Below, piece after piece: positions 8,101 through 17,275 of a stretch of DNA of 64,000 bases. Source of the DNA: Diplonema papillatum. Its lineage: Eukaryota > Euglenozoa > Diplonemea > Diplonemida > Diplonemidae. The stretch spans positions 31,197 to 95,196 of the forward strand of contig JAPJBO010000877.1 in NCBI GenBank assembly GCA_030068145.1, given 5' to 3'. The first letter of the stretch is position 1. Each line of letters starts with the position of its first letter. The translations under genes were made by a program, and so were the position numbers. Under the pieces are notes generated by a model. That model was not told where the DNA came from. It saw nothing but the letters and a program-made list of their open reading frames with translations, and did not search any database.

Positions 8101-10789
8101 ACAGCGGGCGCCCCATGAGGTGCGCCTCTTCGATCTCGGCTGCCAGATGCCAGAAAAGGTCTTCCGTGCTGTGCTTAGGCCGGCAGCCGTGGAGCCCCTC
8201 TGGAGCCAGTTCGTCCATCCAGCGTTGCGCGTCTTTAGCCCTGACAGCAGCCCATATCCTGTACAGCACCGGTGCCACTGAGATCGGTCGTTGGGACAAG
8301 GGATCTCCTGTGCTCTTCGGTTTCGGTATCAGCGAGACGAGAGCGTGCATCAGTTCTTCCGGCCATTCTCCGCTTTCCTCCACCTCATTTAGTACTCGTG
8401 CGAACCCTTCCAGAAGCGAGTTCGGCAGCTGTTGCAGCTCGTGGATCCTCCACCCGTGCATCCCAGCTGAGGCTGACTTCTTCATCTTCGCAAGCGCTGC
8501 TTTCACGTCACCCACCGTTATCGCCTCGCACTCCATTTCGGCCCTGTCTGGCAGGACGGGGCTGTACATCCGCAGAAACCGCCCCCAGCACGGTTCCTCC
8601 CGCGTCGTGTATCGCTGAAAGATTCCACCCCACGCCTTCTCGCCCCTCAAGATCTCGTCAATTTCCGCCGCGTTCGCCGTCAGGGTTCCGTCGTCCCGTC
8701 GCAGGAACGTCAACGGCGAGGCATATTTATCGGCGATGAAATTGAACACTAAGCCCCTTCCATGCGCCCATGCTTCCTGCATCTTATGCGTCCACTGCGC
8801 CTTTCTGTGCCGTCTGAGCGCGGAGAATGCTGCCCTCTGGGATCCCTCCAGGCTCGTCAAGGCGCTTTGAAGCGCTTGTAACTCGGAGAGATCGCCTGAC
8901 ATCACGATGTTGGCGACTGCCTCCGGGATGTGGCCTCTTCCTACCCTCTTCCGTGCGGCTTCTCTCGCTTTTTCCTCTCGTCTTGTAAGCGGATACGGTA
9001 TGTCAGATCTCAGTCGCTCCCGGGCTGCTTGTACCAATGTCCGCAGGTGCCCCAACAGCTCGTCTCGTGCTCGAGTTTGCTTCGTGGAGGCACCCCTTGT
9101 TGACGAGTGCTGGAATTTGGTGGCTAGTCGCGAGTCGCTGACCACTTGGTTCCCGCGTCCCTTGTACGCCCTGGACGGCAATGCGAGCTCGCGCCTGTGC
9201 AACATGAGCAGATAGCTTTCTGCGTGTTGCGATAGCTGTTTCAGACTCATAGCTCCCGTCATGGCCTCTTTTGCCTCGTTGGCGAACACTTCTAAAAGAC
9301 TCTTCTCACTCAGGTTGAGCAACGGATATGCCCGAGGAAATGCTGTCGGGAGTATTGCGCGCCTGTGGCGCTCTCGGAACACTTGCTGGCGCATCGTCAC
9401 GTACATTGGTGCATGCGTGTGGAACTCGCTGTTTTTCCTTTCCACTGTGCAGACCTTGCTGATGGCTGGTGCCGCACAGGCATTGGCGAGGCACAAGTCT
9501 ATCCTGCTCCCTCCTGTCGCATTCGGCGCCCAGCACGTGCACGGTGGTTCTTCGCCTTGGCCTACCGCGTAAGCGGCTGCCGCATCTGCCCATCTTCCCG
9601 ACCGGCATGCTGCGGCTAGTACTGAACTGGTCTCTGTCGAACAATTGAAGTCACCCACTACAAGGGTCGGCACTTGCCCCAGGCCTGCCGCTATACCCAA
9701 CACCTCTGTTATCAACTGCTCCCTTTCCCCCTGCACCTGCACGCTGTTCCCGCTCTGCCCGTACAACGAGAATATGTGTAATGCTGTTCTGCCGTCCCCC
9801 AGGGCTACGACAACATGCACAACGCGCGTCGATGCCACCACTCTCTTCTCTGAGTCTTCAACCGCTGCCACTAGTTGCGCTGTGAGGTGCTGACGGGTTA
9901 GCACTGCCACTCCACCAGGTCTTCTTTGGCTTCTCCCGTCTCCACCTTCCACCATCGTTACGTCGTCGCCCCAGTGCACGTTCCATCCGTACGCCGCGAG
10001 AAATGAACCCATGTACGCCTTTTCTGCCTTGGTTACCCGGGTCTCTTGCAGTACGACTATATCTGCTTTGAGCAGGGCCACCACCAACAGCTTCTCCGTG
10101 TCCAAGGATGTCACGTTTATGGTGACGATCACTATATCGTCGTCGTGCGGGCTCCATGATCGATCCTGCTTCGCCTCGGCGATGCTGGGTAACCTTGGTT
10201 CGGGCGCGCGGGGGCGCGTGTTCCGTTGCCGGGTCCGCGCAGCGGCGGGCACGCCGGTTGGTAGGTGGTGGGTCGGTGCGTCTGTGCCAGCAACCGGGCC
10301 AGCATTAATCAGAGCGAGCCGCGCCAAGGGTACCGTGTCGCCTGTCGTCGCCTCCAGCAGGCGCTGGCTCGGCAGCGGTAGAATCACGGTGTCGTAGTGC
10401 TCCGGCCGGTACGTAAGAACAATGGTCGCGGTCGGCGACGGTTGTCTGCATCCACGTAGGGCCTCCCGGCTCGTCGCGTTCAGCACCCAGATGTCGCAGC
10501 GCAGCACTCGCGACGCTGCCCGTAGTGTCAGCTCATCGCCGTACGTGGCGTTCCTCCGCATGGCCGCCAGGTAAGCCTGCCACTTGGCCAACTCTTCCGC
10601 CACCGTGAGCCCTCGACTGTCCGGCCCCGGTTCCATCACCATGTACGGACGGTAGTCAGCCGGGCGCGCCTCCATCTCATCAACTACCATTTGTCGCAGT
10701 CGCTCTGCATCCACTGTCCCGTGCCGTTGTGCGATGGCTGAGAACTGGCAGTTCCCGTCTCCCGGCACCGGGCATGCGCGGCCAAGCAT
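5108..10789 (-). CDS. LINE ORF2 polyprotein, 1893 aa: OTU, APE endonuclease, RT, zinc finger, RNase H
   Basis: Residues ~1-140 form an OTU-type cysteine protease with PGDGNCQFSA (Asp11, Cys14) and HYDTV (His131). Residues ~215-475 are an apurinic-type endonuclease with the ordered motifs TINVTSL, QETRVT, SLYGQSGN, GDFN, SRIDLCLAN and HTHAPMYV. Reverse transcriptase follows with SLIPKPKS, FDFKKCFDSVP, NGIMQGCAIS and the catalytic YVDD. After a thumb region comes a zinc finger CPYCN...AHLWWEC. RNase H follows with MYFDGGSRQNG, NNVAEYNGLIAG, RGDSQVV and NVDADALSNAA, so all four acidic positions are present. The C-terminus has a Cys/His cluster (CAKHDEPRCTACKK). The start ATG at 10789 was chosen because the OTU domain begins directly after it; it lies ~135 bases after the ORF1 stop. 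The family is in the broad I/RandI-like, RNase H-bearing group; the exact clade needs a tree. Confidence 0.93.
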   Translation of the reverse strand: MLGRACPVPGDGNCQFSAIAQRHGTVDAERLRQMVVDEMEARPADYRPYMVMEPGPDSRGLTVAEELAKWQAYLAAMRRNATYGDELTLRAASRVLRCDIWVLNATSREALRGCRQPSPTATIVLTYRPEHYDTVILPLPSQRLLEATTGDTVPLARLALINAGPVAGTDAPTHHLPTGVPAAARTRQRNTRPRAPEPRLPSIAEAKQDRSWSPHDDDIVIVTINVTSLDTEKLLVVALLKADIVVLQETRVTKAEKAYMGSFLAAYGWNVHWGDDVTMVEGGDGRSQRRPGGVAVLTRQHLTAQLVAAVEDSEKRVVASTRVVHVVVALGDGRTALHIFSLYGQSGNSVQVQGEREQLITEVLGIAAGLGQVPTLVVGDFNCSTETSSVLAAACRSGRWADAAAAYAVGQGEEPPCTCWAPNATGGSRIDLCLANACAAPAISKVCTVERKNSEFHTHAPMYVTMRQQVFRERHRRAILPTAFPRAYPLLNLSEKSLLEVFANEAKEAMTGAMSLKQLSQHAESYLLMLHRRELALPSRAYKGRGNQVVSDSRLATKFQHSSTRGASTKQTRARDELLGHLRTLVQAARERLRSDIPYPLTRREEKAREAARKRVGRGHIPEAVANIVMSGDLSELQALQSALTSLEGSQRAAFSALRRHRKAQWTHKMQEAWAHGRGLVFNFIADKYASPLTFLRRDDGTLTANAAEIDEILRGEKAWGGIFQRYTTREEPCWGRFLRMYSPVLPDRAEMECEAITVGDVKAALAKMKKSASAGMHGWRIHELQQLPNSLLEGFARVLNEVEESGEWPEELMHALVSLIPKPKSTGDPLSQRPISVAPVLYRIWAAVRAKDAQRWMDELAPEGLHGCRPKHSTEDLFWHLAAEIEEAHLMGRPLYGIAFDFKKCFDSVPINVTLQLAKKLGFNRKVLRALEAAYRQMQRHFKVNGTVGGGFIPTNGIMQGCAISVILIGLLISVWMRHVAQEGRPRSYVDDITATAREASHLQTIANKTVQFEEMTGLWICLAKSHSFGTTLRQPAVEIMSWQEDTDVFVSEDPPRFYKRTDSFDCLGVMVHARGHGRQLSSRIRQRREGAVLNLQRIKRIPVPATARETLVSMTACAKMYYGISVMPLDNRTSNTMRQAVMTALWTGPSRRAVEVVMQVLHHGHRLDPYTAPAYIRIRTWVRQMRKWRHIRTLAGVAWAHKETLPDGSPHRLMWDALSQAEWAWTTPDTIGYTNEIGEQVVFNTDDANEKQTTIMLHDLRQALRRQQLAKMCNRREDLRGCAHGVDGSVTRHLLEALDNGLTGYQQGMLRSIIAGAVATTGRTGKNETCPYCNQDERETVAHLWWECEAWRGIRQEHGMGTVDRTTWPNCLSMCGVAPMHRHSTDPALQPVPLDHGEACQFVSRLQRYYLAVLRARQIRDEREQETSRHHRLTQYPWGWRTTSPRRVCIPKIEAETITQQWKHGGELWNAMHWWLNRLRWAHVGSEHAVTFLELAIDFEVTTGVRLPIVANRRIQPPAASKAKATSARAVLPPRETTEGLCMYFDGGSRQNGTALAVAGAGAVIYKDGLKLAETTVPLGRTTNNVAEYNGLIAGIRLLGEQPGDVEGPVKVRGDSQVVIGPVNGTAMCKPNLRPYFLQARASMADLTPRFEFSLEHVPRSRNVDADALSNAAMDRVQAETGAQVGLIRAQYEEYKGSALAKGQSFRAVTSAVARICGVAWHCGHVSNVTSVTALGGGVMLGLSCRAELAPQTEAVLQEMSQPRPGTHTAATAPASPFVKAHEAWAASRHPEHFYSTTWKEEAEWKGREQERGASSQRSRPTARKARNATARCAKHDEPRCTACKKRRLPPDTCCDQQHMGHGAGSLNQTRLQFRSERGHHEQPAGPSAVT

Positions 10790-10924
10790 CTCGCGGGTCG
10801 CAGCTCGTACCCACCGCTCGTCGGCGAGGATAGTTACAGGTCCCCCCCCAACGAGCTTCCTTCCCGTCGTGTCGTAGCCGGCATGTCCGTGTTCCTCCCC
10901 CGCCCCGCCAAGGGGGCTCTGCCT

Positions 10925-12736
10925 TCATTTACGGGCCGGCGCCGTGCTCCCGAAGCCCATCTGCTTCAGGGTCCTCGTCGCCTTTGACGGTGGCTGCTTC
11001 GGGGGCTCCGGTGACCGCGACTTGGACTTGGTCAGCGACCTCGGCCGCTTCTTGACCTTGTCCGGCTCCGCCAGCGACTGCCGCTTCGGCGAGGGTGACG
11101 TCGTCTTCTGGGGGTCGCCTGTCCGTGCCTGGAGCTGCGCACGCAAGGCCTGCACCAGCGTCCCCAGCTCCTCCATCTTCCGACACATGTCAGCGTTCTG
11201 GGCGCGCAGCTCGGACACCTCCCTCTCGAGCTTTGCCCTCACCTCGTCGGGTCGCTGCGCGTCCTGTTCGGCTGGCTGCGGCTGGTGCTTTCCTGCTTTC
11301 CCCCCTTTCTTTCCTTTCTTGCCCCCCTTTCCGGCGTTCGGCGGTGGTGCGTCCGAGGTTTGCGGGATGTCGGCGCCGGGGTTCCCCGGGGGCCCGCTCT
11401 GCTGTCCTGTTTCTGCTGGCGCCGCTTGGGTCGTCTGCGGTCTGCCGTCACTCCAGGCCTTCAAGCCCTGCTTCCTTCCGTACAGGCCGATGAAAGCGGC
11501 CTTGGCGTAGGTCATTCCCTGACGCTCTGTTCCGTCTTCGGCCGGGTCTGTCCGGGTCTCTTCCGTCCCCTTTGTCTGCACCCATCTCGGTTGCGCCTCG
11601 TCCTTCTCCCTGACCGTCGACACGGTGACCAGTTCCCCAGTCGTCTCGACCTGGAAAATCCAGGCCGGTGGCTCCGGGCCGCGGACGACGGCGAGGCGCT
11701 TGCTGCGCTTCGGGATCACGCGGATCACCTCGACGCCCGTCCATCCGGCCGCGTGGAGAAACGCTGCCACCTGCACCGGCGAGATCGTCCGCGGAAACCC
11801 GGCTACGTCCCAGATCTGGCCCGGCTGTCCCGGCTGCTCCTCCTCCTGCGCAGCCGCCGTCCCCAGCAACGCTCTCATAGCCGCCTCGGCCTGTTCCCCC
11901 TCCCCTTTTAGTACGCCCATGCCGCGCACACTGACGATGAGGCTCGTCTTCGCGCGCGCAGCGGCTTTCCTCGCTTCGTCCAGGGTAAGGTCGTCCCTCA
12001 GCCATAGCGCGCCTCTTCCGTCCCCTTTCAGCGTTGTGAAGACGCCCCCTTTCCCCGAAGCCGCCAAGGCGCCCTCCTTGCTGCGTCCAGCGACTCGCAG
12101 TAGTGCGCGGATCTGGGCCGTGGGGCCGGGGGTGCCGCGCGTCTCGATCCCCGTAAGCGACTTGATGTCCTCCCGGGGTACGCCCTCCCCCACGAAATGG
12201 CCCGTAAGCCAGGCCCTGGCGTCCGCCCCACAGCCCGTCCACCCTTCCACCGTCGCGTACCGGCGCGCGACTACCACGGACACCCTGTGTTCGTCCGCGG
12301 GCGGCAGGGGTGCGCTTGTCCTTCGGAGCAGCGTCCCAACCAGCTCGTCGCCAAGCTGCAGCAGGACGGCCGGGCGGACTTCAGTTCGCGGACCTCTGCG
12401 CGTCACCACCGTCGTCTCCACCCCCTCGCCTTCCCGCCTTTTGGCCCCGAGGACGACCACGGCCAGTCGTCCCTTCCGGCTCTTCTTCGCCAACTCAGTG
12501 GCGTCCGCCCATGTGACCAGGGCTACGCCCTGTGTCGTCTCCGGCTTCCTGATGTCGTTGGCCGTTACGACCGCTACGGGCCAGTCCTCTGGCCTGAGCT
12601 GTGCCAGCTGGCCTCGCCGTTTTCCCGCCAGCACCCAGCCAGTGCCAGGTGCTTTCGCGTCGTTGGCCTGCGTCGGCCGCGGCGGCCCAGCAGAGTCGCC
12701 GCGTTGCCCGGGGCCACCACGTGGAGGTGCAGGCAT
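10925..12736 (-). CDS. LINE ORF1, 603 aa, putative nucleic-acid-binding protein
   Basis: This single open frame is upstream of ORF2 in the same element. It starts with MPAPPRGGPGQRGDS, directly after a long (CA)n tract. The central part (about residues 290-380) alternates strands and helices and could contain an RRM-like fold, but I see no clear RNP motifs. Residues ~440-500 are Lys/Gly-rich (GKGGKKGKKGGKAGKH), followed by a heptad-repeat helix (VRAKLEREVSELRAQ, MEELGTLVQALRAQL) that may trimerise, and a basic Ser/Pro/Lys tail. There is no CCHC knuckle, so it is not a typical gag-like ORF1. The stop codon overlaps an ATG (AAATGA), which suggests termination-reinitiation coupling, although the frame opened there is not that of ORF2. 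Confidence 0.85.
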   Translation of the reverse strand: MPAPPRGGPGQRGDSAGPPRPTQANDAKAPGTGWVLAGKRRGQLAQLRPEDWPVAVVTANDIRKPETTQGVALVTWADATELAKKSRKGRLAVVVLGAKRREGEGVETTVVTRRGPRTEVRPAVLLQLGDELVGTLLRRTSAPLPPADEHRVSVVVARRYATVEGWTGCGADARAWLTGHFVGEGVPREDIKSLTGIETRGTPGPTAQIRALLRVAGRSKEGALAASGKGGVFTTLKGDGRGALWLRDDLTLDEARKAAARAKTSLIVSVRGMGVLKGEGEQAEAAMRALLGTAAAQEEEQPGQPGQIWDVAGFPRTISPVQVAAFLHAAGWTGVEVIRVIPKRSKRLAVVRGPEPPAWIFQVETTGELVTVSTVREKDEAQPRWVQTKGTEETRTDPAEDGTERQGMTYAKAAFIGLYGRKQGLKAWSDGRPQTTQAAPAETGQQSGPPGNPGADIPQTSDAPPPNAGKGGKKGKKGGKAGKHQPQPAEQDAQRPDEVRAKLEREVSELRAQNADMCRKMEELGTLVQALRAQLQARTGDPQKTTSPSPKRQSLAEPDKVKKRPRSLTKSKSRSPEPPKQPPSKATRTLKQMGFGSTAPARK

Positions 12737-12776
12737 GATGTTTTGTATATTTTAATAATTTGATCTTCTTCCAGCC

Positions 12777-13166
<390 letters not shown>

Positions 13167-13169
13167 AGT

Positions 13170-15300
13170 CTGTGAGCTGTGCAAAAGTGCATCCGCGGCC
13201 TTAGACCATCCGATCCGTGATGATGCTGCTTGAGGCGACTGCAGGTCTCCGTCGGCAGGCGCTTTTTGACGCACTCCCTGAATCGCGGCTTTCTGTGATG
13301 TGTGTGTCTGTGTGCCGTGTGTGTTTTCTGGTATTTTGCATGTGCTGCCCCCTCTTTGGCAACACGCACCTGTGCTCTCTCGGGAGGCGGCGCCTCTCCT
13401 GCCATCCAGTGCCTGGTGGAGTTTCTGCTCTTCGTATTGTCTGACGAGGACTGCCCAGGAGAAAGAGAAAAGTAAGAACACGTCTTTGTAACTGATAGCA
13501 CCAACGCAAGGGAATGTTGAGTGAGTGCCTTAACCCGGGGAAACGAGCTTGGGCGAGGTCACCTTCCATCCACCCGGGAGGTTACGGAGGGTGGAAAAAC
13601 TTGAATTTTTTCCGTTTTCACATTTCTTTGAACCAACCACACCCTGAAGGCTGTGTGAAGTTCTCTAATCGACTTTCGTGGTGCATCAACTCCCTCAGTG
13701 AAACTGTGTTTGTTGCCCCGCGCGAACCAGGACGGCTATCGGGCCACCCCTGCCCGCGAGTGTGTTCGAAGCAGAGGGGAATCGCCTGTGAGGCGAACCG
13801 CTCCCCTGTGCGCACGTGCGTCTATAATTCGTGTGCTGTGTCAACGTTTGCTGTTTCTGCTTTTTCCTCTCCCCCCGAATCTGGCGTGGCCGCGCTTTGT
13901 CAGAGGTGCTTCGGTACCGCGTGCACTATGCGAGCTTCGCACCGCGAAGGCATCACAGGCCTTCGACTACCTGAGCAACTCACTGTCTTTTTTGTGGTGA
14001 CACAAGTCTTTCGAAGACCGTTCTATAGCTGGTTCGGAAACAAGAAGAGGGAACCCTCCGGTGAATCGACCTGGTGTAGACTTGCCTTGCGTCCCCCCCC
14101 GTCTGCGGCCTTTTTATTGGCGTCTGATGAGCCGGCGCCGTGCTACACACCACCACGCTTGCGTGAAAGTGGAAGCGACCCACGGGATTATGCGTCTGGC
14201 GGTTCTGTGTTGAAAGGGCTCCCCTCTGCGCCACCCTTCTCCTACTTCTCCAACGGCTCGGGAGCCCCAACGGCGCAGCGCCGTTTTTTCTTTTTGAACG
14301 TATGCTAATCCTGCAGGGAATAGTTGGCTAGACCTCTTGAGTTCGTCCTAACCACGATTTGGGGAGCCGGGAGAACCTACAAAGCCAAGAGCAGGACCGA
14401 CCCCCGTCCGTGAGAAAAAGCGAAGAATACAATCTATCTGTCTTTGTCAAGAGCTGCGACTCAACTATTCTTAGTGTGTCCGCCAGGGATCCTGTTTCCC
14501 GCCCAACACCGATATTCGGGAACGGTCGATCTTCTTTCTCTCTCTTTTTAATTGAATACGCACCTGCTTTGTAGTAAATACTCGCGGAGACCGACGGTTG
14601 CGAAACACACAGAAAAGCGCGCCAAAAGACTTCCGGAGCCACGCAGCCGAAAGGCAGGCATAACGCGGCATTCGTCAACATGCCGGCGACTCCGTTGAAA
14701 AACGTTTCGAAAAAACTATGTAGCAGTGTTCCAAAATGCACACCGCACAAACAAAAAGTCTTGCACTCTATACTGCGTCGGTCGTGTGTTACCGAAAAGA
14801 CTACAAATGAATGCCAGCAGAAGGATTCACCGACCCTCTCAGCTCGTGCATTATCAATACGTTGCGAACAACTGATAATCCAATTGCCTGGATGATGGGT
14901 AAGCGGCTTGCTGGTACGCCCCTCTGTAGTATTCTTTTTTTGGGATGGGGGCAAGGGTACTGGGGAGTGGGCAAGGCATCTAGATGCCCACCCGCTGTAA
15001 CTCAAACAAAACGATTCCAAGCCGTAAAAGCCGACGGCTTCAGAGAAGAGAGAAAAAAATGACACTCGCAATCTTGTCCAACCATCCCCGTTTTCCTTTG
15101 ACCCTCATGAACGTGCAGCCCGGAGAAAGGCCCGTCACACTGTTCTAGACTATCAGGCCCCGCAGCGGCAATCTCCGCACATTTTTGGTACTAGTCGTCT
15201 CGTAGCCGTGAGAATTGGCAGTTTTTCGACACGGACGGAAGCCGTGCACCTGCCGGATGTGGCTAACCCCGTATGGGAATCCACGGTGCGAGCGGTGTGT
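13170..15300. other. Intergenic, repeats only
   Basis: A 264-codon frame at 13514-14308 has no recognisable domain and mixed composition; I regard it as chance. About 14310-14490 is a copy of a dispersed repeat also found at 37350-37650 (shared GTGAGAAAAAGCGAAG, CAACTATTCTT and CTAGACCTC blocks). At about 14555-14600 there is a short piece of element A (CACCTGCTTTGTAGTAAAT). Confidence 0.5.
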
Positions 15301-15319
15301 GGATGAAACAGGTCAATCG

Positions 15320-15450
15320 AGTGATAGCACACGACTTCAAGTCGGTGCAAGCCCGCAAGAGCTTCTGCCCTATCAGCTTTTGACGGTAGTGTAGTGGACT
15401 ACCGTGGCTGTAACGGGTAATTAGGGTTCGATTCCGGAGAGGGAGCTGCT
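15320..15450 (+). rRNA. 18S rRNA gene fragment (copy 2), well conserved
   Basis: It contains CTTCTGCCCTATCAGCTTTT, GGTAGTGTAGTGGACTACCG and GGTTCGATTCCGGAGAGGGA, all near-universal words of eukaryotic 18S rRNA in the region around helices 11-13. A short gap is visible between TAACGGGTAA and TTAGGG. The match stops abruptly after GAGAGGGAGC, so this is an isolated fragment of about 130 bp. Confidence 0.85.
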
Positions 15451-15799
15451 GGTGCATTTCTTGCGACGCACCGTAGCTACTTCTCAGGGATACGGAGGGA
15501 ATGAAAACACCTGCAATCACCCGCTCCACCCGCAGGCGTTCAGCTTCCGTACGTACACAGAAAATTGGGCAGTGGTGTTGGAGTCATGGGAACGCCGATG
15601 AGTCTATCTCAAACCCATGCACGAGAAGCACGACGAAATGCCGACAAACGCAATGGACCAACCTAGTGCTGTGATGGGTGCGCACGCGTGCGCGCCGGTT
15701 TTCAAAAAAAAGGTGCGCACGGCCGTACGGGCGCGCGCACGCGCACAGCTGACTCAGTGTAGCCAAATCCCAGTCTGAATCTTCTTTTTGGCAGGTTTT

Positions 15800-15892
15800 G
15801 GTGCGGGTTTGTTTCCAGCAGGCTTCGGGGCGGGTTTGTTTCCAGCAGGCTTCGGGGCGGGTTTGTTTTGTGCAGGGTTTGGAGCGGGGTTC
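15800..15892 (+). repeat. Short tandem repeat, ~30-bp unit, three copies
   Basis: Three consecutive units contain GGGTTTGTTTCCAGCAGGCT or a close variant. It lies just outside the left arm of the large inverted repeat. Confidence 0.85.
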
Positions 15893-15972
15893 TCCCTGTG
15901 GTCGGGGAGTGCTCCGGTGTACCCTCCGTGAGCCCCCCCGAAGAAAGGTCCATCACACTAGTTCCAAGCTAC

Positions 15973-16470
15973 TTAGCCCGGGTCTCTGGGTCGCGTCCCC
16001 CTCCTTCTCTTGGTCGCCTGGTCTTGCGTCTTGTTGATCCGTCCGGGCTGGGGGCTTCGCGCTTCCCCTTCGTCTTGCATCACCTCGTCTCCACTCCCTG
16101 CCGCACGGGCTTCTACGTTTTGTGCCACCTGCGACGCGGGTCGCTTTACTGCTTTTCTGCGCGACGGCTGCTCTGTACTCGCTGCCTTATCCGCGATTGC
16201 CGCTTCTCGTACCGACCGCGCCTGCCTTTCCTGTTCTGCCTTTCGCCTCTGTGGTCCGTCGGCCGCCTCAGCTCGGGCGTCCTGCTGTGCTGTCTGGATC
16301 TCCTCGTCTTCCTTCTTTCGTTGCTTGGCACTCGGTGCTGCCCGCGCCGCTTGCGGCGCGGGCCTCTTCAGAGCCGGTCGTCCTCGTGCACGCTGTTCCG
16401 CCTTCGTATCCTGCGCGCGCCGTGCGGCCGTGCGCACCTCAAAAACCCGCGCACGGCCGCACGGCGTGCG
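15973..16470 (-). CDS. Putative basic C-terminal coding segment, left inverted-repeat arm
   Basis: On the minus strand the frame is rich in Ala, Arg, Lys, Glu and Gln and ends with ATKRRRGTRPRDPG followed by a stop. The right arm carries the same last ~65 codons on the plus strand, with mostly conservative differences, which argues that the reading frame has been under selection or was recently duplicated. The Lys/Arg clusters look like nuclear localisation signals. The start is not defined; the frame is open further upstream but loses protein-like character. It may be a transposon-encoded protein or part of one. Confidence 0.35.
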   Translation of the reverse strand, partial: RTPCGRARVFEVRTAARRAQDTKAEQRARGRPALKRPAPQAARAAPSAKQRKKEDEEIQTAQQDARAEAADGPQRRKAEQERQARSVREAAIADKAASTEQPSRRKAVKRPASQVAQNVEARAAGSGDEVMQDEGEARSPQPGRINKTQDQATKRRRGTRPRDPG

Positions 16471-16474
16471 CGAG

Positions 16475-16707
16475 AAGCGACAATCGCGGATACGGCAACG
16501 AGTACAGAGCAGTCGACGCGCAGACGAGCAGCAAAGCGGCCCGCGTCGCAGGTGGCACAAACCGAAGAAGCCCGTGAGGCAGGGAGTGAAGACGAAGTGA
16601 TGCAAGACGCAGGGGAAGCGCGAAGCGACCAGCCCGGACGGACCAACAAGACGCAAGACCAGGCGACCAAGAGAAGGAGGGGGACGCGACCCAGAGACCC
16701 GGGCTAA
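16475..16707 (+). CDS. Putative basic C-terminal coding segment, right inverted-repeat arm
   Basis: This is the plus-strand partner of the left-arm frame. It ends with ATKRRRGTRPRDPG and a TAA at 16705-16707 and is truncated at the palindrome, so it lacks the N-terminal part present on the other side. It is probably a non-functional copy. Confidence 0.3.
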
Positions 16708-17011
16708 GTAGCCTGGAACTAGTGTGATGGACCTTTCTTCGGAGGGGCTCACGCACTCAAAGATCGACTTATACGCACGGCGTGCGCACGCGCACGGCAT
16801 GCCGTGCGCACGCATCACAGACCTAGTGGGAGTGAGCAGGGGAAATTGCAAAATACTCACCCCCCTAAGCCGCCGGGTGCTTATTTCGAGGAGGGGGAGC
16901 AGACACAACACCGCTCCAAATGAGGTGTGGATGCGTCGAAACGCGAAGAAAGTTTCTGGAAATTATAGGCGAACCGACAGGACTGCACATCAACCTCGGT
17001 TGATTGCCGCC

Positions 17012-17250
<239 letters not shown>

Positions 17251-17275
17251 AAAACCAAAGCCACGTTCAAGAAAG

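Larger units (their letters stand above)
15925..16755. repeat. Large inverted repeat, arms ~280 bp, GC-palindrome centre
   Basis: The left arm (about 15925-16205) and the reverse complement of the right arm (about 16475-16755) match at around 90%, starting from GAAGAAAGGTCCATCACACTAG at both outer ends. The spacer contains a compact palindrome centred near 16440 (CGCACGGCCGCACGG with its mirror CCGTGCGGCCGTGCG). Similar GTGCGCACGGCCG-like palindromes flank the structure at 15690-15745 and 16775-16815, suggesting a foldback transposable element. Confidence 0.85.

Noticed and set aside
13514..14308. 264-codon frame
   Set aside because: No domain, no codon bias, and no conserved neighbour; treated as chance.
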